Origin: Planctomycetaceae bacterium
Lineage (GTDB): Bacteria > Planctomycetota > Planctomycetia > Planctomycetales > Planctomycetaceae
Reading direction: 5' to 3'
Assembly: GCA_021732995.1 (NCBI GenBank)
Contig: JAKFWA010000027.1
Span: forward strand, 1-64,000
Length of the DNA stretch: 64,000 nt
Shown: piece after piece, positions 1-9,841 of the stretch
How positions within the stretch are numbered: the first letter of the stretch is position 1
Layout of the letters: every line of letters begins with the position of its first letter
The notes under the pieces: model-generated
What the model saw: the letters and a program-made list of their open reading frames with translations, nothing else
The model's database searches: none
What the model was told of the DNA's origin: nothing
Translations under genes and position numbers: made by a program

Positions 1-2
1 CT

Positions 3-27
3 CTCCCCTCGAGCGGGGCGAGGGGAG
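3..27 (-). terminator. GC-rich palindrome downstream of murJ
   Basis: Nine-base perfect inverted arms (3-11 and 19-27) flank a 7-base loop, 66 bases beyond the murJ stop codon on the minus strand. There is no clear T-run, so this may be a dispersed palindromic repeat or a factor-assisted terminator rather than a classical intrinsic one. The left edge of the window prevents checking what follows. Confidence 0.4.
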
Positions 28-92
28 CGACGATAGATTTAGGTGGGTGGGGCACCATGAATTCAGGATTCAAGCGATGCATGTGAGAGTGC

Positions 93-1727
93 TTACTCCG
101 CAGGTTGCGCGTTCCGCGGACCTCGGCGGCGCCGGAGTAACTCCCACGGCTCATCCAAGCCGAGCAGTTTTGCGCACAGGAGATAAGTGCCAACTCCTAC
201 GACGATCGAGAGCATCAAATGAATCAACTGCCCGAGGAATCCATCGGGGAGTTGCGCCTGTGCCAATCCCCACTTCGTCACCAGACATCCCAATGCCATC
301 GCGATGCTGGCCACCACCGTCTGGCCAAGTCCGAGACTCAGACGCGGCCAGTCGATGCCTTGAGTCTTTCGCTGCAACGCGGCCGCCGTCAGCAGACACT
401 GAAAGATCGAACAAATTGACGTCGAGAGTGCCAGGCCGGGGCCACCCAGCGGCCAGATGAGAGTCATGTTCGCGACCAGGTTGATGCCGACACTCCACAG
501 ACCGATGCGGAGCGGAGTCATCCGGTCGCCCAACGCATAGAAGGCTCGTTGCACGATCAGCAATCCGCACGCCGACCAGATGCCGAAGGCATACATCGCG
601 ACCACGTTTGAAGTTTTCAACACATCGCTCTCAGCAAACTCACCGTGCCTGAACAGTACATACACCAGCGGCTCAGCGACCAGCCACATGCCTACGCTGG
701 CGGGAACGGCAATCGCGGCCACCAGGCGCAAGCCGTGCGTCAGGTCATCGCGAAACAGATCCATCTGCCGGCGTTCAGCATGCAAAGTTAGCACCGGGAA
801 GATCACGGTTCCTAATGCTGTGCCAAAGACGCCAATCGGGAACTGCAGGAGTCGTTGACCGTAGTAGAGATCGACCACGGTCCCCGCAGTCAGCGGATAA
901 TACGACAGCCACCCCTCCACCCCATCCTTCGGCGCCGTGAACGCCCACGCAAATAAGGAATCGCTGAGGGTGTTTAGCTGCATGATGGAAAGACCGACCA
1001 GAACAGGCAGCATCGTTCGCATGACCTCGAACACGCGATCTCTGCTCGCGGACCAGTTGAGATCAAAGCGAAAGCCCAGCCGTCGCAATGTCGGTACCGA
1101 CATCGCCAACTGCACACAGCCTTCCGCGACGATGGTCGCTGAGATGAGACGGATGCGAGTTTCCGCTTCGAGTGACGTCTGCCCGAGTCCCCAGGTGATG
1201 GCGATCCAAACCGCATTGAAGAAAACGGGAAACTGCGCGGGACCAAAGAATTCGCCCAGCCCGTGCATCACTGCGCAGGCTTGAGCCAGCACGCAGATCA
1301 ACATCAGAAACGGCGTCAGAATCGCCATCAGCTCCAGCAGCAGATGCCCCTCGTAGTTGAAGCTGCCAAAGTACAGCAGCAGCAAGATGACGGCTTCTGC
1401 TGCGAGTACGACCGCGAGCAAACTCACGGCCGTCGCGAAGATGACCGCGGTTGCCGTACGAAAGGCGGTCTCGCGGCCGTTGTGCTCCAGATCGCGTAAG
1501 AAAACTGGCAGGAACGCGGTCGACAGCGCCCCTTCGCCGAACAACTGCCGCGCGAGATTGGGAATGCGAAACGCCACCGCGAACTGATCGAGAATCGGTC
1601 CGCGTCCAAACTGAGCCCCCATCACGCTGTCGCGAATGAATCCCAAGATGCGGCTGAGGAGCGTCATCAGTCCGATCATGCGGACTCGGCCTACGACTCC
1701 TCGGCGCGGACTCGACGGTTCGGACAT
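93..1727 (-). CDS. murJ: Lipid II flippase MurJ
   Basis: Inner-membrane flippase of the MVF/MurJ family, which moves lipid-linked peptidoglycan precursor across the membrane. The product is 544 residues with many hydrophobic segments, close to the usual length. The N-terminal region carries the family-typical stretches SRILGFIRDSVMGAQFG, FRIPNLARQLFGEGALS and TAFLPVF. The frame is open upstream to 1883, but that would overlap the neighbouring gene by 82 bases. The ATG at 1727 (MSEPSSPRRG) is preferred because it leaves a 74-base gap. It follows folK and a phosphodiesterase-like gene on the same strand and may be the last gene of that run. MurJ in a planctomycete fits the view that this phylum makes at least some peptidoglycan; that point is background knowledge, not visible here. 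Confidence 0.93.
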   Translation of the reverse strand: MSEPSSPRRGVVGRVRMIGLMTLLSRILGFIRDSVMGAQFGRGPILDQFAVAFRIPNLARQLFGEGALSTAFLPVFLRDLEHNGRETAFRTATAVIFATAVSLLAVVLAAEAVILLLLYFGSFNYEGHLLLELMAILTPFLMLICVLAQACAVMHGLGEFFGPAQFPVFFNAVWIAITWGLGQTSLEAETRIRLISATIVAEGCVQLAMSVPTLRRLGFRFDLNWSASRDRVFEVMRTMLPVLVGLSIMQLNTLSDSLFAWAFTAPKDGVEGWLSYYPLTAGTVVDLYYGQRLLQFPIGVFGTALGTVIFPVLTLHAERRQMDLFRDDLTHGLRLVAAIAVPASVGMWLVAEPLVYVLFRHGEFAESDVLKTSNVVAMYAFGIWSACGLLIVQRAFYALGDRMTPLRIGLWSVGINLVANMTLIWPLGGPGLALSTSICSIFQCLLTAAALQRKTQGIDWPRLSLGLGQTVVASIAMALGCLVTKWGLAQAQLPDGFLGQLIHLMLSIVVGVGTYLLCAKLLGLDEPWELLRRRRGPRNAQPAE

Positions 1728-1801
1728 GACGCGGTTTCTCTCCGTAGAAACGTAGCCTGCGATGCAACCTGCGTCTTCGATCCTCAGAAGAATCAGGTTG
1801 C

Positions 1802-3187
1802 TTAGCCGAACTGTAGTTTCAGCAGCCGTTCTTTGACATCCGTCATTGGCAGTGAGTCCGTTTCGATGCGTTTGGACGAGCACACGAACACAGGACCGTC
1901 GGAAGCTTCGCGACCGGCGTCCGGCAGTCGACCGTGACTCCCTTTGACGATCGTCGCATCCAGGCCGATCACGTCCATGTAGTAGCGGAAGCCCATCAGC
2001 TTCTGAGCCAGCCGCCGGGCAACTCGCAGCTTCGGAAATTTTAGTTGAGGATCGACGAAGAGTTCGACGGGGTCGTAGCCCGGCTTACGATGAATATCGA
2101 CAGTACGCGCGTAATCCGGAGCCAGCGCATCATCGAGCCAGAAATAGTACGTGAACCACGAATGCCGGTCGCTGACGACAACAAGTTCGCCCGAGCGTTC
2201 ATGATCGATGCCGAAGGCCGCTTGCTGAGCCCGATCCAGCACATGCTCAACGCCATTCATGCGACGCAGTAACTCGGCCACCGGTTGCACATCTCCCGGA
2301 CGCTGAATGTAGACATGAGCCAACTGATGATCGGACATCGCGAACGCGCGGGACGCTCCGAAATCCAGCGTCTCCCAACCACCGATCTCGCGCCGCGCCG
2401 TCAGATAGCCATGCTCCCTGAGAACACGATTGATGTGGATGGGCCGGTCCACATCGGTGATAGCGTACTCGGAGAGGATTACGACATCCGCACCCTGCTG
2501 CTGGGCGGCAGCAATGATCTTGCCGGCCTCAGCATCGACGGCGCGGATGTCTTCACGGATGCGCGGATCACTCGGCCCGATTCGCTGCAGGTTGTAGTCC
2601 AGGTGCGGCAGGTAGACCAAAGTCAGAGACGGCTTCCGACGTTGAAACACATGCACCGAGGCGTCAGCAATCCAGCGACTGCTTTCGATGTTGGCGGTCG
2701 GCCCCCAAAACTTGAACAGCGGGAACACGCCGAGCTGATTCTGTAGTTCATCCTTGAGTTCCGGCGGCTGACTGTAGGAATCAAATAGCTTGCGACCATC
2801 CGCGGGGTAGCTTGGACGCGGCGTTACCGACCAGTTCACGTCGGCGTACATGTTGAACCACCAGAACATCTTCGCGACCGAATAATTCGGATCGCGCTTG
2901 CGGGCGACGTCATAGATTCGTTCACCCTGCACCAGGCGGTTCGACTGTCTCCACAGCCATACCTCAGACAGATCTCGAAAGTACCAGCCGTTGGCGACGA
3001 TGCCGTGCTCGCGTGGCAACGTTCCCGTCAGCAACGTCGCCTGAGCCGAACACGTAACCGCGGGCAGCACGGTTCCCATCGGGCATGCAAAGCCCTGACT
3101 GGCCACACGATTGATGTGCGGCGTGTCCGGGCCCAGCATCTCGTACGTCAGGCCTACCACATTGATGACAACCAGCGGTCGGTGCAT
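1802..3187 (-). CDS. Alkaline-phosphatase-superfamily phosphodiesterase-like protein
   Basis: The 461-residue protein has the fold signature of the type I phosphodiesterase / nucleotide pyrophosphatase branch. It has a TPHINRVASQGF segment near the N terminus, a nucleophile-type region PAVTCSAQATLLTG with candidate Thr around residue 44, and later metal-ligand-like stretches (LPHLDYN, ILSEYAI, MSDHQLAH). The first metal-binding Asp usual in this superfamily (about residue 10) reads NVVGL here. That suggests a divergent subfamily such as the EboF-type proteins, although no other ebo genes are nearby. No signal peptide is seen, so it is probably cytoplasmic. Substrate unknown. Confidence 0.7.
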   Translation of the reverse strand: MHRPLVVINVVGLTYEMLGPDTPHINRVASQGFACPMGTVLPAVTCSAQATLLTGTLPREHGIVANGWYFRDLSEVWLWRQSNRLVQGERIYDVARKRDPNYSVAKMFWWFNMYADVNWSVTPRPSYPADGRKLFDSYSQPPELKDELQNQLGVFPLFKFWGPTANIESSRWIADASVHVFQRRKPSLTLVYLPHLDYNLQRIGPSDPRIREDIRAVDAEAGKIIAAAQQQGADVVILSEYAITDVDRPIHINRVLREHGYLTARREIGGWETLDFGASRAFAMSDHQLAHVYIQRPGDVQPVAELLRRMNGVEHVLDRAQQAAFGIDHERSGELVVVSDRHSWFTYYFWLDDALAPDYARTVDIHRKPGYDPVELFVDPQLKFPKLRVARRLAQKLMGFRYYMDVIGLDATIVKGSHGRLPDAGREASDGPVFVCSSKRIETDSLPMTDVKERLLKLQFG

Positions 3188-3316
3188 AAGGTGAATCGTT
3201 CGAGGGTGAATTGCGGAAGAATGGAATTGAACAGAAGGCCGCGAAGGGATCAGTGAAGGCGTGCAATCCCGCGTCTGCAGGAACTGGACGATTTTAGTGG
3301 GATCGACGGTTTCGGG

Positions 3317-4066
3317 TCACACTGGCCAGTCAACGGGCCAGACTTCTCCGGCACAGGCTCGCAGGATATCTCGGAAGAACTGGCTGGGGTCAGCCGAGTC
3401 ATTGATGATCCAGAAGCGCCGATCACGCCACTCGGAAAGCTGCTCAACTGAGAAGGCTCTGGAGTCGATGACGCCGAGTCCGATCTGCAGGCTGATGTCT
3501 GTGACTCGATCGACGAACTGCAAAGCCACTTCGGGGAACTCGGCCGCGATGCTTTGAATCTCAGGTTGACGGCTGGTGGCACCGCAATATCTCACAGGCA
3601 GCGGACGCGCTGTGGTCCGGCTTAGCAAGGCCGAGACAGATTCCTGTAGATCGGGATGCTGACGATCTGGCTGCAGATCGCAGACGGGAGCCAACACGAA
3701 TCGTCGCAGCCAGGCCTGAGGATGAGGAACCGTCAGTCGAGGTAATCGCAGAACCTCGTCGCCGTAAAAGATCAGATCCAGATCGAGCGTTCGCGGTCCC
3801 CAATGCAGTTCACGGGTGCGCCCGAGGCTCGATTCGATCGTCTGCAACCAGCCGAGTAACACCAAAGGTTCGAGTTCCGTTTCGAAGACAACCGCGGCAT
3901 TCCAGAAGATATCTCCGGCCACCGCTCCGACAGGCGTTGACCGATAGAGGCGACTGAGCGTGACATCGCCCTGAGCGACTTCCGATTCCAATAACGTGGC
4001 AGCTTGGCGGAATGTTTGCGGGACATCCCCCAGATTTCCGCCAAGTGCAACAACAACCTGAGGCAT
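3317..4066 (-). CDS. folK: 6-hydroxymethyl-7,8-dihydropterin pyrophosphokinase (HPPK) with C-terminal extension
   Basis: Transfers pyrophosphate from ATP to 6-hydroxymethyl-dihydropterin in folate synthesis. Residues 1 to about 150 contain all expected HPPK motifs: ALGGNLGD at the N terminus, FWNAAVVFET, the metal/ATP motif GPRTLDLDLIFYGDE, and PHPQAWLRRFVLAPVCDL. HPPKs are usually about 160 residues; this one has 249. The extra roughly 85 C-terminal residues (REPEIQSI-like region to the end) are not recognised and include an aromatic-rich tail. The start at 4066 gives MPQVVVALGG, typical of the family. It is divergent from the gene at 4356, and no folP or folB is adjacent. Confidence 0.9.
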   Translation of the reverse strand: MPQVVVALGGNLGDVPQTFRQAATLLESEVAQGDVTLSRLYRSTPVGAVAGDIFWNAAVVFETELEPLVLLGWLQTIESSLGRTRELHWGPRTLDLDLIFYGDEVLRLPRLTVPHPQAWLRRFVLAPVCDLQPDRQHPDLQESVSALLSRTTARPLPVRYCGATSRQPEIQSIAAEFPEVALQFVDRVTDISLQIGLGVIDSRAFSVEQLSEWRDRRFWIINDSADPSQFFRDILRACAGEVWPVDWPV

Positions 4067-4094
4067 ATGAATTCAATCTTTCGATTCGATCAGA

Positions 4095-4127
4095 GCGTTC
4101 GACTGGTGCGTTCGACTGGTGCGTTCG
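4095..4127. repeat. 13-base tandem repeat, 2.5 copies
   Basis: The unit GCGTTCGACTGGT occurs at 4095-4107 and 4108-4120, followed by a partial copy to 4127. It lies in the 289-base divergent intergenic region just upstream of folK, so it could be part of the folK promoter or a regulator site. No function is shown. Confidence 0.75.
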
Positions 4128-4355
4128 TAAACGGTACTCCGCCCGCAAAGTTTGCCTGGTGAGTTCAGTTTGGCGAACTCCTACAATACGAGTCAGCAGC
4201 AGACGTTCGCTGATTGATGGCTTCGTCGATAGCGGGCAGTTGTTTCCGTTCTTCGGGACTCGGCGACTTGCCGGGTGCACGTTTCAGGCGCAGGATTCAG
4301 AGCCGCATCAACAGGTTTCATCAGGCTTAGCCCTACTCATATTGCAGAGGTCATC

Positions 4356-4832
4356 GTGATTCCATTCGCACGTCGGAGTTTAGTGGTTCTGGGTATCTTC
4401 GGGTTGGGCTACTTGCTGGGTGCCGGTCAGAGCACGATGACGACCGCAAACGCTCAAGTCGGTGCCGCCGGTCCCGGGCAGGAAGCCGTGAAGGCGATCA
4501 CCGAGGCAAACACCGCACTGCAAGCCGCGAAGAACTCGCTCACGGCCGAGACTCGTTACAATCTGGCGACCAAGTCGTTGAATGTCGGGGCCATTATGTC
4601 CGGCGGAGTCGACGCCTTGGCCGATCTGGAATCAGGACGCGGCGTCGATCCGGAAACCTTCGCGGCTCTCTACGCCGATGACGCAACGGACGAAGTGGCG
4701 GCTGAGATCAGCAAGGACGAGCAAGGACGGCTGACCTACAAAGGCAAAGTCGTGCGGATGTATTCCGTGTCGAAGCTGAAGCAGTGGTATCAGGAGCGGC
4801 TGCGCTATACTGGCGACGAGAAGAAAAAGTAA
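4356..4832 (+). CDS. Small secreted or membrane-anchored protein of unknown function
   Basis: The 158-residue product starts at GTG 4356, preceded by an AGAGG ribosome binding site. The N terminus ([20 protein letters not shown]) is a positively charged region plus one hydrophobic helix, followed by an Ala-rich stretch and possible AxA cleavage (TTANAQ). The rest is soluble, Ala/Glu/Lys-rich, and ends in the basic tail DEKKK. I do not recognise a family. The stop codon is 2 bases before the uvrA-like ATG at 4835, so the two are probably co-transcribed and translationally linked. An upstream ATG at 4275 is in frame but lacks a ribosome binding site and would hide the signal sequence. Confidence 0.75.
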   Translation: MIPFARRSLVVLGIFGLGYLLGAGQSTMTTANAQVGAAGPGQEAVKAITEANTALQAAKNSLTAETRYNLATKSLNVGAIMSGGVDALADLESGRGVDPETFAALYADDATDEVAAEISKDEQGRLTYKGKVVRMYSVSKLKQWYQERLRYTGDEKKK

Positions 4833-4834
4833 CG

Positions 4835-7615
4835 ATGCAGCAGATTGAGCTTCGCGGAGTTCGCGTCCATAACCTCAAGAACATCGACGTCGATATTCCG
4901 CTGGGCAAGCTGACGGTCATTACGGGCGTCAGCGGTTCCGGAAAAAGCAGCCTGGCCTTCGACACGCTCTATGCCGAAGGCCAGCGTCGTTACATCGAGA
5001 GCTTTTCGGCGTACGCCCGCCGCTTTCTGGATCGGCTTGATAAGCCAGACGCCGACCGCATCGATCACATTCCGCCCGCCGTTGCATTGCGTCAGAACGA
5101 AGCCGGGCGTCGCCAGCGCGAGACCATTGCCGCCGTCACCGAAACTGACAGCTACTTGCGCGTGTTGTTCGCGCGTCTGGGGCAACTCTACTGCCCCACG
5201 TGCAACATTCCGGTGACCACGTCCAACGCCGCGACGATTCAACAGCGTCTGGCAGAGCTTCCTGCGGGGCGCCGCATTGTTGTGGCCTTTCCCGTTGTGG
5301 ATTGGCCGCACGTCTCGACCTTGCAGCAGTCCGGCTTCACTCGACTGCTGGTTGTGTCGCGCGGCGATCAGACTGCACGCACTGCCGAGTTTCTTCCCAC
5401 CGGTGATTTGGAGCCGGAACGGTTCAAGCAGTCCGATGTCTACGCCGTCGTTGATCGCCTGGTTGCCGGCAACACGTCACCAGAGCGTTTCAATGAAGCG
5501 ATTGAGTCTGCTCAGCGGGAAGGGCTTGGACGCTGTGTTGCGGCTATCGAGATAGTGACCGCACAGAGCGAGACCACAGCGAACTCTGCAAACCGCCGTC
5601 GAGAAATCGAAGTCGACGGCAAGTTGTTTGAGCTGCGCACGTTCTCAGAGCGCCTCGCCTGCGAGGAATGCGGTCGCGAGTTTGAGCCTCTGGAGCCAGC
5701 ATTGTTCCATACGCGCAGTCCGCTGGGGGCGTGTCCTGCCTGTCATGGTGCCGGGCAAGCGGTCTCTGTGGATTGGTCCGTGCTGGTCCCTGATCCAGAG
5801 AAGACACTGGCTGATAGTGCCTTACAGCTCTGGGCCGACCAGCGCTGGCGTCACGAACGACGTCGATTGCTGGAGTTTGCTGAGCACAGCGACATTCCCG
5901 TTGATCGCTCCTTCGGCGCGCTGACGAAGGCGATGCGTGAGGCTCTCCTGCACGGTTCTGAGGAATCTGGTTTCGGTGGTGTGCTGGGATTCCTGAAGAA
6001 ATTGCGGCGACGCGAGCATCAGGAATCCATCCGGCAGTATCTCGATCGCTGGTGCGAGCTGCGCGAATGCCCAGACTGTGGTGGGTTGGGCCTCAACGCG
6101 GTGGCTCAAGCAGTGCGATTGCAGGCGGGAGATCGCTACGCCGATTTCGTCGGTCGTCCGATTGATCGAGTGCTGCAGCACCTCACCGAATGGCAAACAG
6201 GCCTGAGTGAAACCGATCAGGCGCTGGTCAGGCATTTGCTCCCCGAGTTGCTGAAGCGACTGCAGCTATTGGTCGACATCGGGTTGGGTGAGCTCAACCT
6301 GCAGCGACCGCTTAGCACGCTGTCGCGGGGGGAAGCTCAGCGCGCGACGCTGGTGGGAGTGCTCGCGACGCAGTTGGTCAACACGCTCTATGTGCTGGAT
6401 GAACCCACGGCTGGGCTGCATCCCGCAGATGTGCCTGCTGTTGTCGAAGCTGCTCGGAAATTGCGCGATGCGGAGAACACCGTGGTCGTGATTGAGCACG
6501 ATCCGCAGTTCCTGCAAATCGCGGATCACTGCATCGAGATCGGTCCGGGAGCAGGTCAGGAAGGCGGCCATCTGGTCTACGCCGGTCCGGCGAAGCCTCT
6601 CGACGAGACAGCCGGTAGCTCGGACACCAGTCGTCCGCCGCGGAAGCCGACGGGCTGGATCGAACTGCACGGCGTAACTTGTCACGGGCGGAATTTCGCT
6701 GAGGTTCGAGTGCCTCTCGGTTGCTTGTGCATCGTCACCGGTTTGAGCGGTTCCGGTAAAAGCGAGCTGGTGCAAGGCACGTTGTATCCCTTGCTGGCCA
6801 ACCGGTTGGCCGGCACTTCGACAGAGCCGAAGCCGATGATTCGGCAGATAGGCGTTGTGGAACGCATCACAGGGGCGGAGCAGGTCGAGGATGTGCAACT
6901 GGTGGATGACTCGCCCCTGTACGGCGGACAGCGCAGCAATCCCGCGACGTGGCTGAAGATCTTCGATGAGATTCGTGGACTGTATGCGGACACTGCCGAG
7001 GCGAAGCAGCGCGGACTGAATGCGTCTTATTTCAGCTTCAACAACGATCAGGGTGGCCGCTGCCCGAAATGCTCTGGCACGGGTGCGATTCAGATCGACA
7101 TGCAGTTTCTGGCGGACGTCGTCATGACTTGTCCGGAGTGCCGGGGAACTCGCTTTCGAGCGGATGCGTTGGAAGTTCGCTGGCGCGGCATGTCGATCGC
7201 CGATGTATTGAGCATGACGTCATCTGCCGCGTTCACGTTCTTCAAAGGGCAACCGCGGCTGCAGAAGCGACTGAAGAGTTTGAAGGACGTCGGGCTCGGC
7301 TATCTCACGCTCGGCCAGCCGCTGAATACATTGTCGGGCGGCGAGGCTCAGCGTTTGAAGCTGGCTGCCATGCTGTCGCGCACGAGCCGTTCGCGGTCGC
7401 TGTTGCTGATGGACGAACCGACGATCGGGCTGCATCCCAAAGATGTAACCCGGCTGCTGGCTTGCTTTGAGGACCTGCTGGGCGTCGGGCACTCGCTGCT
7501 GGTGATCGAACACGACCCGCAGTTGCTCGCCGCAGCGGATTGCATCATCGAGCTGAACTCAGACGGCGCGACCTGCGTGCTCCGCGAAGGCGAGCCAGGG
7601 AGTCCGCTGCGTTGA
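4835..7615 (+). CDS. uvrA: UvrA-family ABC ATPase (UvrA paralogue)
   Basis: DNA-damage recognition ATPase of nucleotide excision repair, or a paralogue of it. The 926 residues contain two ABC modules. Module 1 has Walker [10 protein letters not shown] near residue 33, a Cys pair (CPTC), a UvrB-binding-like insertion, a second zinc site (CEECGRE, CPACHG), signature LSRGEAQR and Walker [13 protein letters not shown]. Module 2 has Walker [10 protein letters not shown], a zinc module (CPKCSG...CPECRG), signature LSGGEAQR and Walker [13 protein letters not shown]. The first signature has Arg where UvrA normally has Gly (LSGGE). The segment after module-1 Walker A ([14 protein letters not shown]) also departs from classical UvrA. 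This suggests a paralogue rather than the housekeeping copy. It starts 2 bases after the preceding gene. Confidence 0.85.
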   Translation: MQQIELRGVRVHNLKNIDVDIPLGKLTVITGVSGSGKSSLAFDTLYAEGQRRYIESFSAYARRFLDRLDKPDADRIDHIPPAVALRQNEAGRRQRETIAAVTETDSYLRVLFARLGQLYCPTCNIPVTTSNAATIQQRLAELPAGRRIVVAFPVVDWPHVSTLQQSGFTRLLVVSRGDQTARTAEFLPTGDLEPERFKQSDVYAVVDRLVAGNTSPERFNEAIESAQREGLGRCVAAIEIVTAQSETTANSANRRREIEVDGKLFELRTFSERLACEECGREFEPLEPALFHTRSPLGACPACHGAGQAVSVDWSVLVPDPEKTLADSALQLWADQRWRHERRRLLEFAEHSDIPVDRSFGALTKAMREALLHGSEESGFGGVLGFLKKLRRREHQESIRQYLDRWCELRECPDCGGLGLNAVAQAVRLQAGDRYADFVGRPIDRVLQHLTEWQTGLSETDQALVRHLLPELLKRLQLLVDIGLGELNLQRPLSTLSRGEAQRATLVGVLATQLVNTLYVLDEPTAGLHPADVPAVVEAARKLRDAENTVVVIEHDPQFLQIADHCIEIGPGAGQEGGHLVYAGPAKPLDETAGSSDTSRPPRKPTGWIELHGVTCHGRNFAEVRVPLGCLCIVTGLSGSGKSELVQGTLYPLLANRLAGTSTEPKPMIRQIGVVERITGAEQVEDVQLVDDSPLYGGQRSNPATWLKIFDEIRGLYADTAEAKQRGLNASYFSFNNDQGGRCPKCSGTGAIQIDMQFLADVVMTCPECRGTRFRADALEVRWRGMSIADVLSMTSSAAFTFFKGQPRLQKRLKSLKDVGLGYLTLGQPLNTLSGGEAQRLKLAAMLSRTSRSRSLLLMDEPTIGLHPKDVTRLLACFEDLLGVGHSLLVIEHDPQLLAAADCIIELNSDGATCVLREGEPGSPLR

Positions 7616-7639
7616 GCTGCGTGGCCATCACAACCTGTC

Positions 7640-7693
7640 GCATGGACGCCCCGTCCGTGGCTAATCGGTGGAGCACGGACGGGGCGTCCATGC
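7640..7693. repeat. Perfect 20-base inverted repeat (hairpin)
   Basis: Arms 7640-7659 and 7674-7693 are exact reverse complements around a 14-base loop. The hairpin lies between the convergent ends of the uvrA-like gene (plus) and the thioesterase gene (minus). It could terminate transcription from both sides, but neither flank has a T-run and the arms are unusually long, so a dispersed palindromic element is equally likely. Confidence 0.85.
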
Positions 7694-7728
7694 TACGAAG
7701 ACTAACCAAGCATACTTCAGAGAAGTGA

Positions 7729-8151
7729 TCACAGAGTCTCGGTCGCCAGTAGTTCGAATGACTGGCTGATCTCTGTGGGGATCCGTTTCGGCATGCCGGT
7801 GCGATAGTCGATGAAGGCCCAGTCCGTTGCCGATTTGGCGAGCACCGCGTTGTCTCGCGCTCGCATGATCTGGAAGCGTCTCAGGGATGTCACCTTCTTC
7901 ATGTCGGCAATCCAGGTCCGAATGACGATCTCATCGCCCAGTCGCGCGGGCAGCAGGTATTCAATGAAGTGCGACCGCACGACCCAGCCGCTGCCTAGCG
8001 TGTGATACGCCGTGGCCGGCCAACCTTGAATTGCGGAATGCTCGACGGCCGCGGACTGCATCCACTTCAGATACGAGATGTTGTTGACGTGCCGGAGGTC
8101 ATCCAGATCCGACTCGACGACAACGTGCTTCCATTCCCAAACGGCTGGCAT
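7729..8151 (-). CDS. Acyl-CoA thioesterase, 4HBT/YbgC-like hot-dog fold
   Basis: Predicted to hydrolyse an acyl-CoA or similar thioester. The 140-residue protein has the hot-dog motif DLDDLRHVNNISYLKWMQ at about residues 15-32, matching the D-x-x-x-H-V-N-N-x-x-Y pattern of the 4HBT family, followed by alternating beta strands. Length matches the family. The ATG at 8151 is preferred over the upstream 8220 start because AAGGA lies 7 bases before it. Its substrate cannot be inferred. It is divergent from the polysaccharide locus and probably unrelated to it. Confidence 0.85.
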   Translation of the reverse strand: MPAVWEWKHVVVESDLDDLRHVNNISYLKWMQSAAVEHSAIQGWPATAYHTLGSGWVVRSHFIEYLLPARLGDEIVIRTWIADMKKVTSLRRFQIMRARDNAVLAKSATDWAFIDYRTGMPKRIPTEISQSFELLATETL

Positions 8152-8465
8152 TGACCGGTCCTTAAGTTGAACGAAGTCCTGCGCCGACGGAGCACGTGCA
8201 GGTATGCCCGCACTGTCCAATGTCTGGCCTCGAATGGGAACCCTGACGCGCGCTCACGGTGCCGCTTTCGAGATGTGCGTTCGCGCCGGTTGTGCGGGTT
8301 GGGGGGACGAGGGAGATGCTGCCGTCTTGGGAATCTGCCCGGCGACCCGCGGGGTGCGACCTATGTTTGCAACAGAGTACGAGCATGGCGCGCTCATTGT
8401 CGGTCGGGTTGTTCCGATCGCAACGAATGCGCGGAAATTCATGTTGCAGAGCGGTTTCAACCATC
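8152..8465. other. Divergent intergenic region
   Basis: A 314-base region separates the thioesterase gene (minus) from the polysaccharide locus (plus). It should carry both promoters, but I found no convincing -35/-10 pair. Open frames run through it in several phases because of its base composition, and none shows family features. Confidence 0.5.
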
Positions 8466-9794
8466 ATGGTCGGCGCGCGGGACAATCAACTGGCCTTCAC
8501 GCTCTTCTGTCTCGTGACAGCGACGATGATTCTGCGCCCCGGTGAAATGCTGCCGGGGCTCGCGGAAGCTCCGATCTACGAAGGTCTGATTCTCACCACT
8601 GCCGCACTGGCTCACCGCCGATTGCTGAGTCTCTTCAGTCCGTCGATGTTGAAGTGCCAGCCGATCGCGCTGTGCTTCGTGGGCGTGCTGATCACGATCC
8701 CGATCTCGCAACTGACGCACATGTACTTCGGTGGCGCCGTTGGCGGATTGATCGAATACATCAAGGCCGGTCTGTACTTCGCGCTACTGATCGCAGTGGT
8801 CGATCGCTGGGAACGCTTCGAGCGCTTGTTGTTCGTCATTGCGTGTTGCGCGACGACGACCGTTTCGCTGTGCGTCGTCGACTATCTGGAGATCATCGAC
8901 CTGCCCTTCATCACGCACGTGACGGAATCGCACGGCGTTGACATGACGGGAGCTGATCAGCGCATCGCGCGCATGAACGGCACGGGTATCTTCTCGGACC
9001 CGAATGACATCTCGCTGTTGATCGTCGCTACCGGAATCATCTGTGTTTCCTTCCTGGTGGATGCGGAACGAAAGCAATCCCGGTTGCTGTGGCTGCTGCC
9101 GCTAATGGTGCTGGGCACCGGACTGCTCTGCACTCAGTCGCGCGGCGGCATGCTGGCGGCCTGCGGCGCCGGTGGAGTGTTGATGATGTTCCGCTACGGA
9201 AAGAAAGTGGCGTTTGCGATGGGCGTCGTCGCCGTGCTGCTAGTTCCGCTGGTCGCCGGTCGACAAGCGGAGATCGATCTGGAAGGAGACAACACCGCTC
9301 ATGATCGAGTGGTCTTGTGGCGCGAAGGTCTGCTGGCGGTTCGCTCGGCGGACATCGTGTTCGGTACGGGGCACGGGTCGTATGCGGACATCGCCGGGCT
9401 GGTGGCTCACAACTCATTCGTGCACACGTTCGTCGAACTCGGACTGGTGGGCGGCACGTTCTTCTTCGGGATGTTCTTCTTCGCGGTGCTGGGGCTGTGG
9501 AGATTGAACTCGCCGGAGTACTCGATCGAACACCCGCGGCAGGCGCGCTATCTGCCGTACATCGCTGCGATCGGAGCAGGCTGGACCATCGGCCTGATGT
9601 CGCTGTCACGGCCTTACACAGTATCGACCTTGATGATTCTGGGGCTGGGCACCGCCTACCTGAATCTGGCGGGCTGGAATCTGTCGCCGCGACGCCTGGT
9701 GGTGAAGTGGGATCGTCCACATCGGCGCAAGTTGGTGATGGCCAGTTTGTGTTTGTTCGCAGCGTTCAACGTGTTTGTGCAAGTCGTCACTTAA
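8466..9794 (+). CDS. O-antigen ligase / Wzy-like membrane protein
   Basis: Polytopic inner-membrane protein of the O-antigen ligase/polymerase superfamily, predicted to ligate or polymerise surface glycans. It has 442 residues with about ten to twelve hydrophobic segments. A long periplasmic-loop region after residue 280 contains the Wzy_C-type features R-x-x-L/W (DRVVLWREGL), FGTGHGSYADIA and HNSFVHTFVELGLVGG, the usual H-N-x-x-L/V-x-x-x-x-E-x-G pattern. The start at 8466 (MVGARDNQLAF) places the first helix at the N terminus; the open frame upstream is unrelated low-complexity sequence. First gene of the plus-strand polysaccharide run, 47 bases before the flippase. Confidence 0.85.
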   Translation: MVGARDNQLAFTLFCLVTATMILRPGEMLPGLAEAPIYEGLILTTAALAHRRLLSLFSPSMLKCQPIALCFVGVLITIPISQLTHMYFGGAVGGLIEYIKAGLYFALLIAVVDRWERFERLLFVIACCATTTVSLCVVDYLEIIDLPFITHVTESHGVDMTGADQRIARMNGTGIFSDPNDISLLIVATGIICVSFLVDAERKQSRLLWLLPLMVLGTGLLCTQSRGGMLAACGAGGVLMMFRYGKKVAFAMGVVAVLLVPLVAGRQAEIDLEGDNTAHDRVVLWREGLLAVRSADIVFGTGHGSYADIAGLVAHNSFVHTFVELGLVGGTFFFGMFFFAVLGLWRLNSPEYSIEHPRQARYLPYIAAIGAGWTIGLMSLSRPYTVSTLMILGLGTAYLNLAGWNLSPRRLVVKWDRPHRRKLVMASLCLFAAFNVFVQVVT

Positions 9795-9841
9795 GTCAGA
9801 TACCGACGAGCTTGAAGGTCGTCTTTTCAGTAGATCGAAAC

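Noticed and set aside
1063-1767. Long minus-strand frame overlapping murJ
   Set aside because: Arg/Ser-rich shadow of the murJ reading frame with no domain pattern.
8152-8465. Small frames in the divergent intergenic region
   Set aside because: Arg/Pro-rich, phase-shifted, no start context; the region fits promoters.
9317-9841. Upstream extension of the flippase gene
   Set aside because: It overlaps the ligase gene in another frame and encodes no helix or family feature; ATG 9842 gives the normal flippase N terminus.
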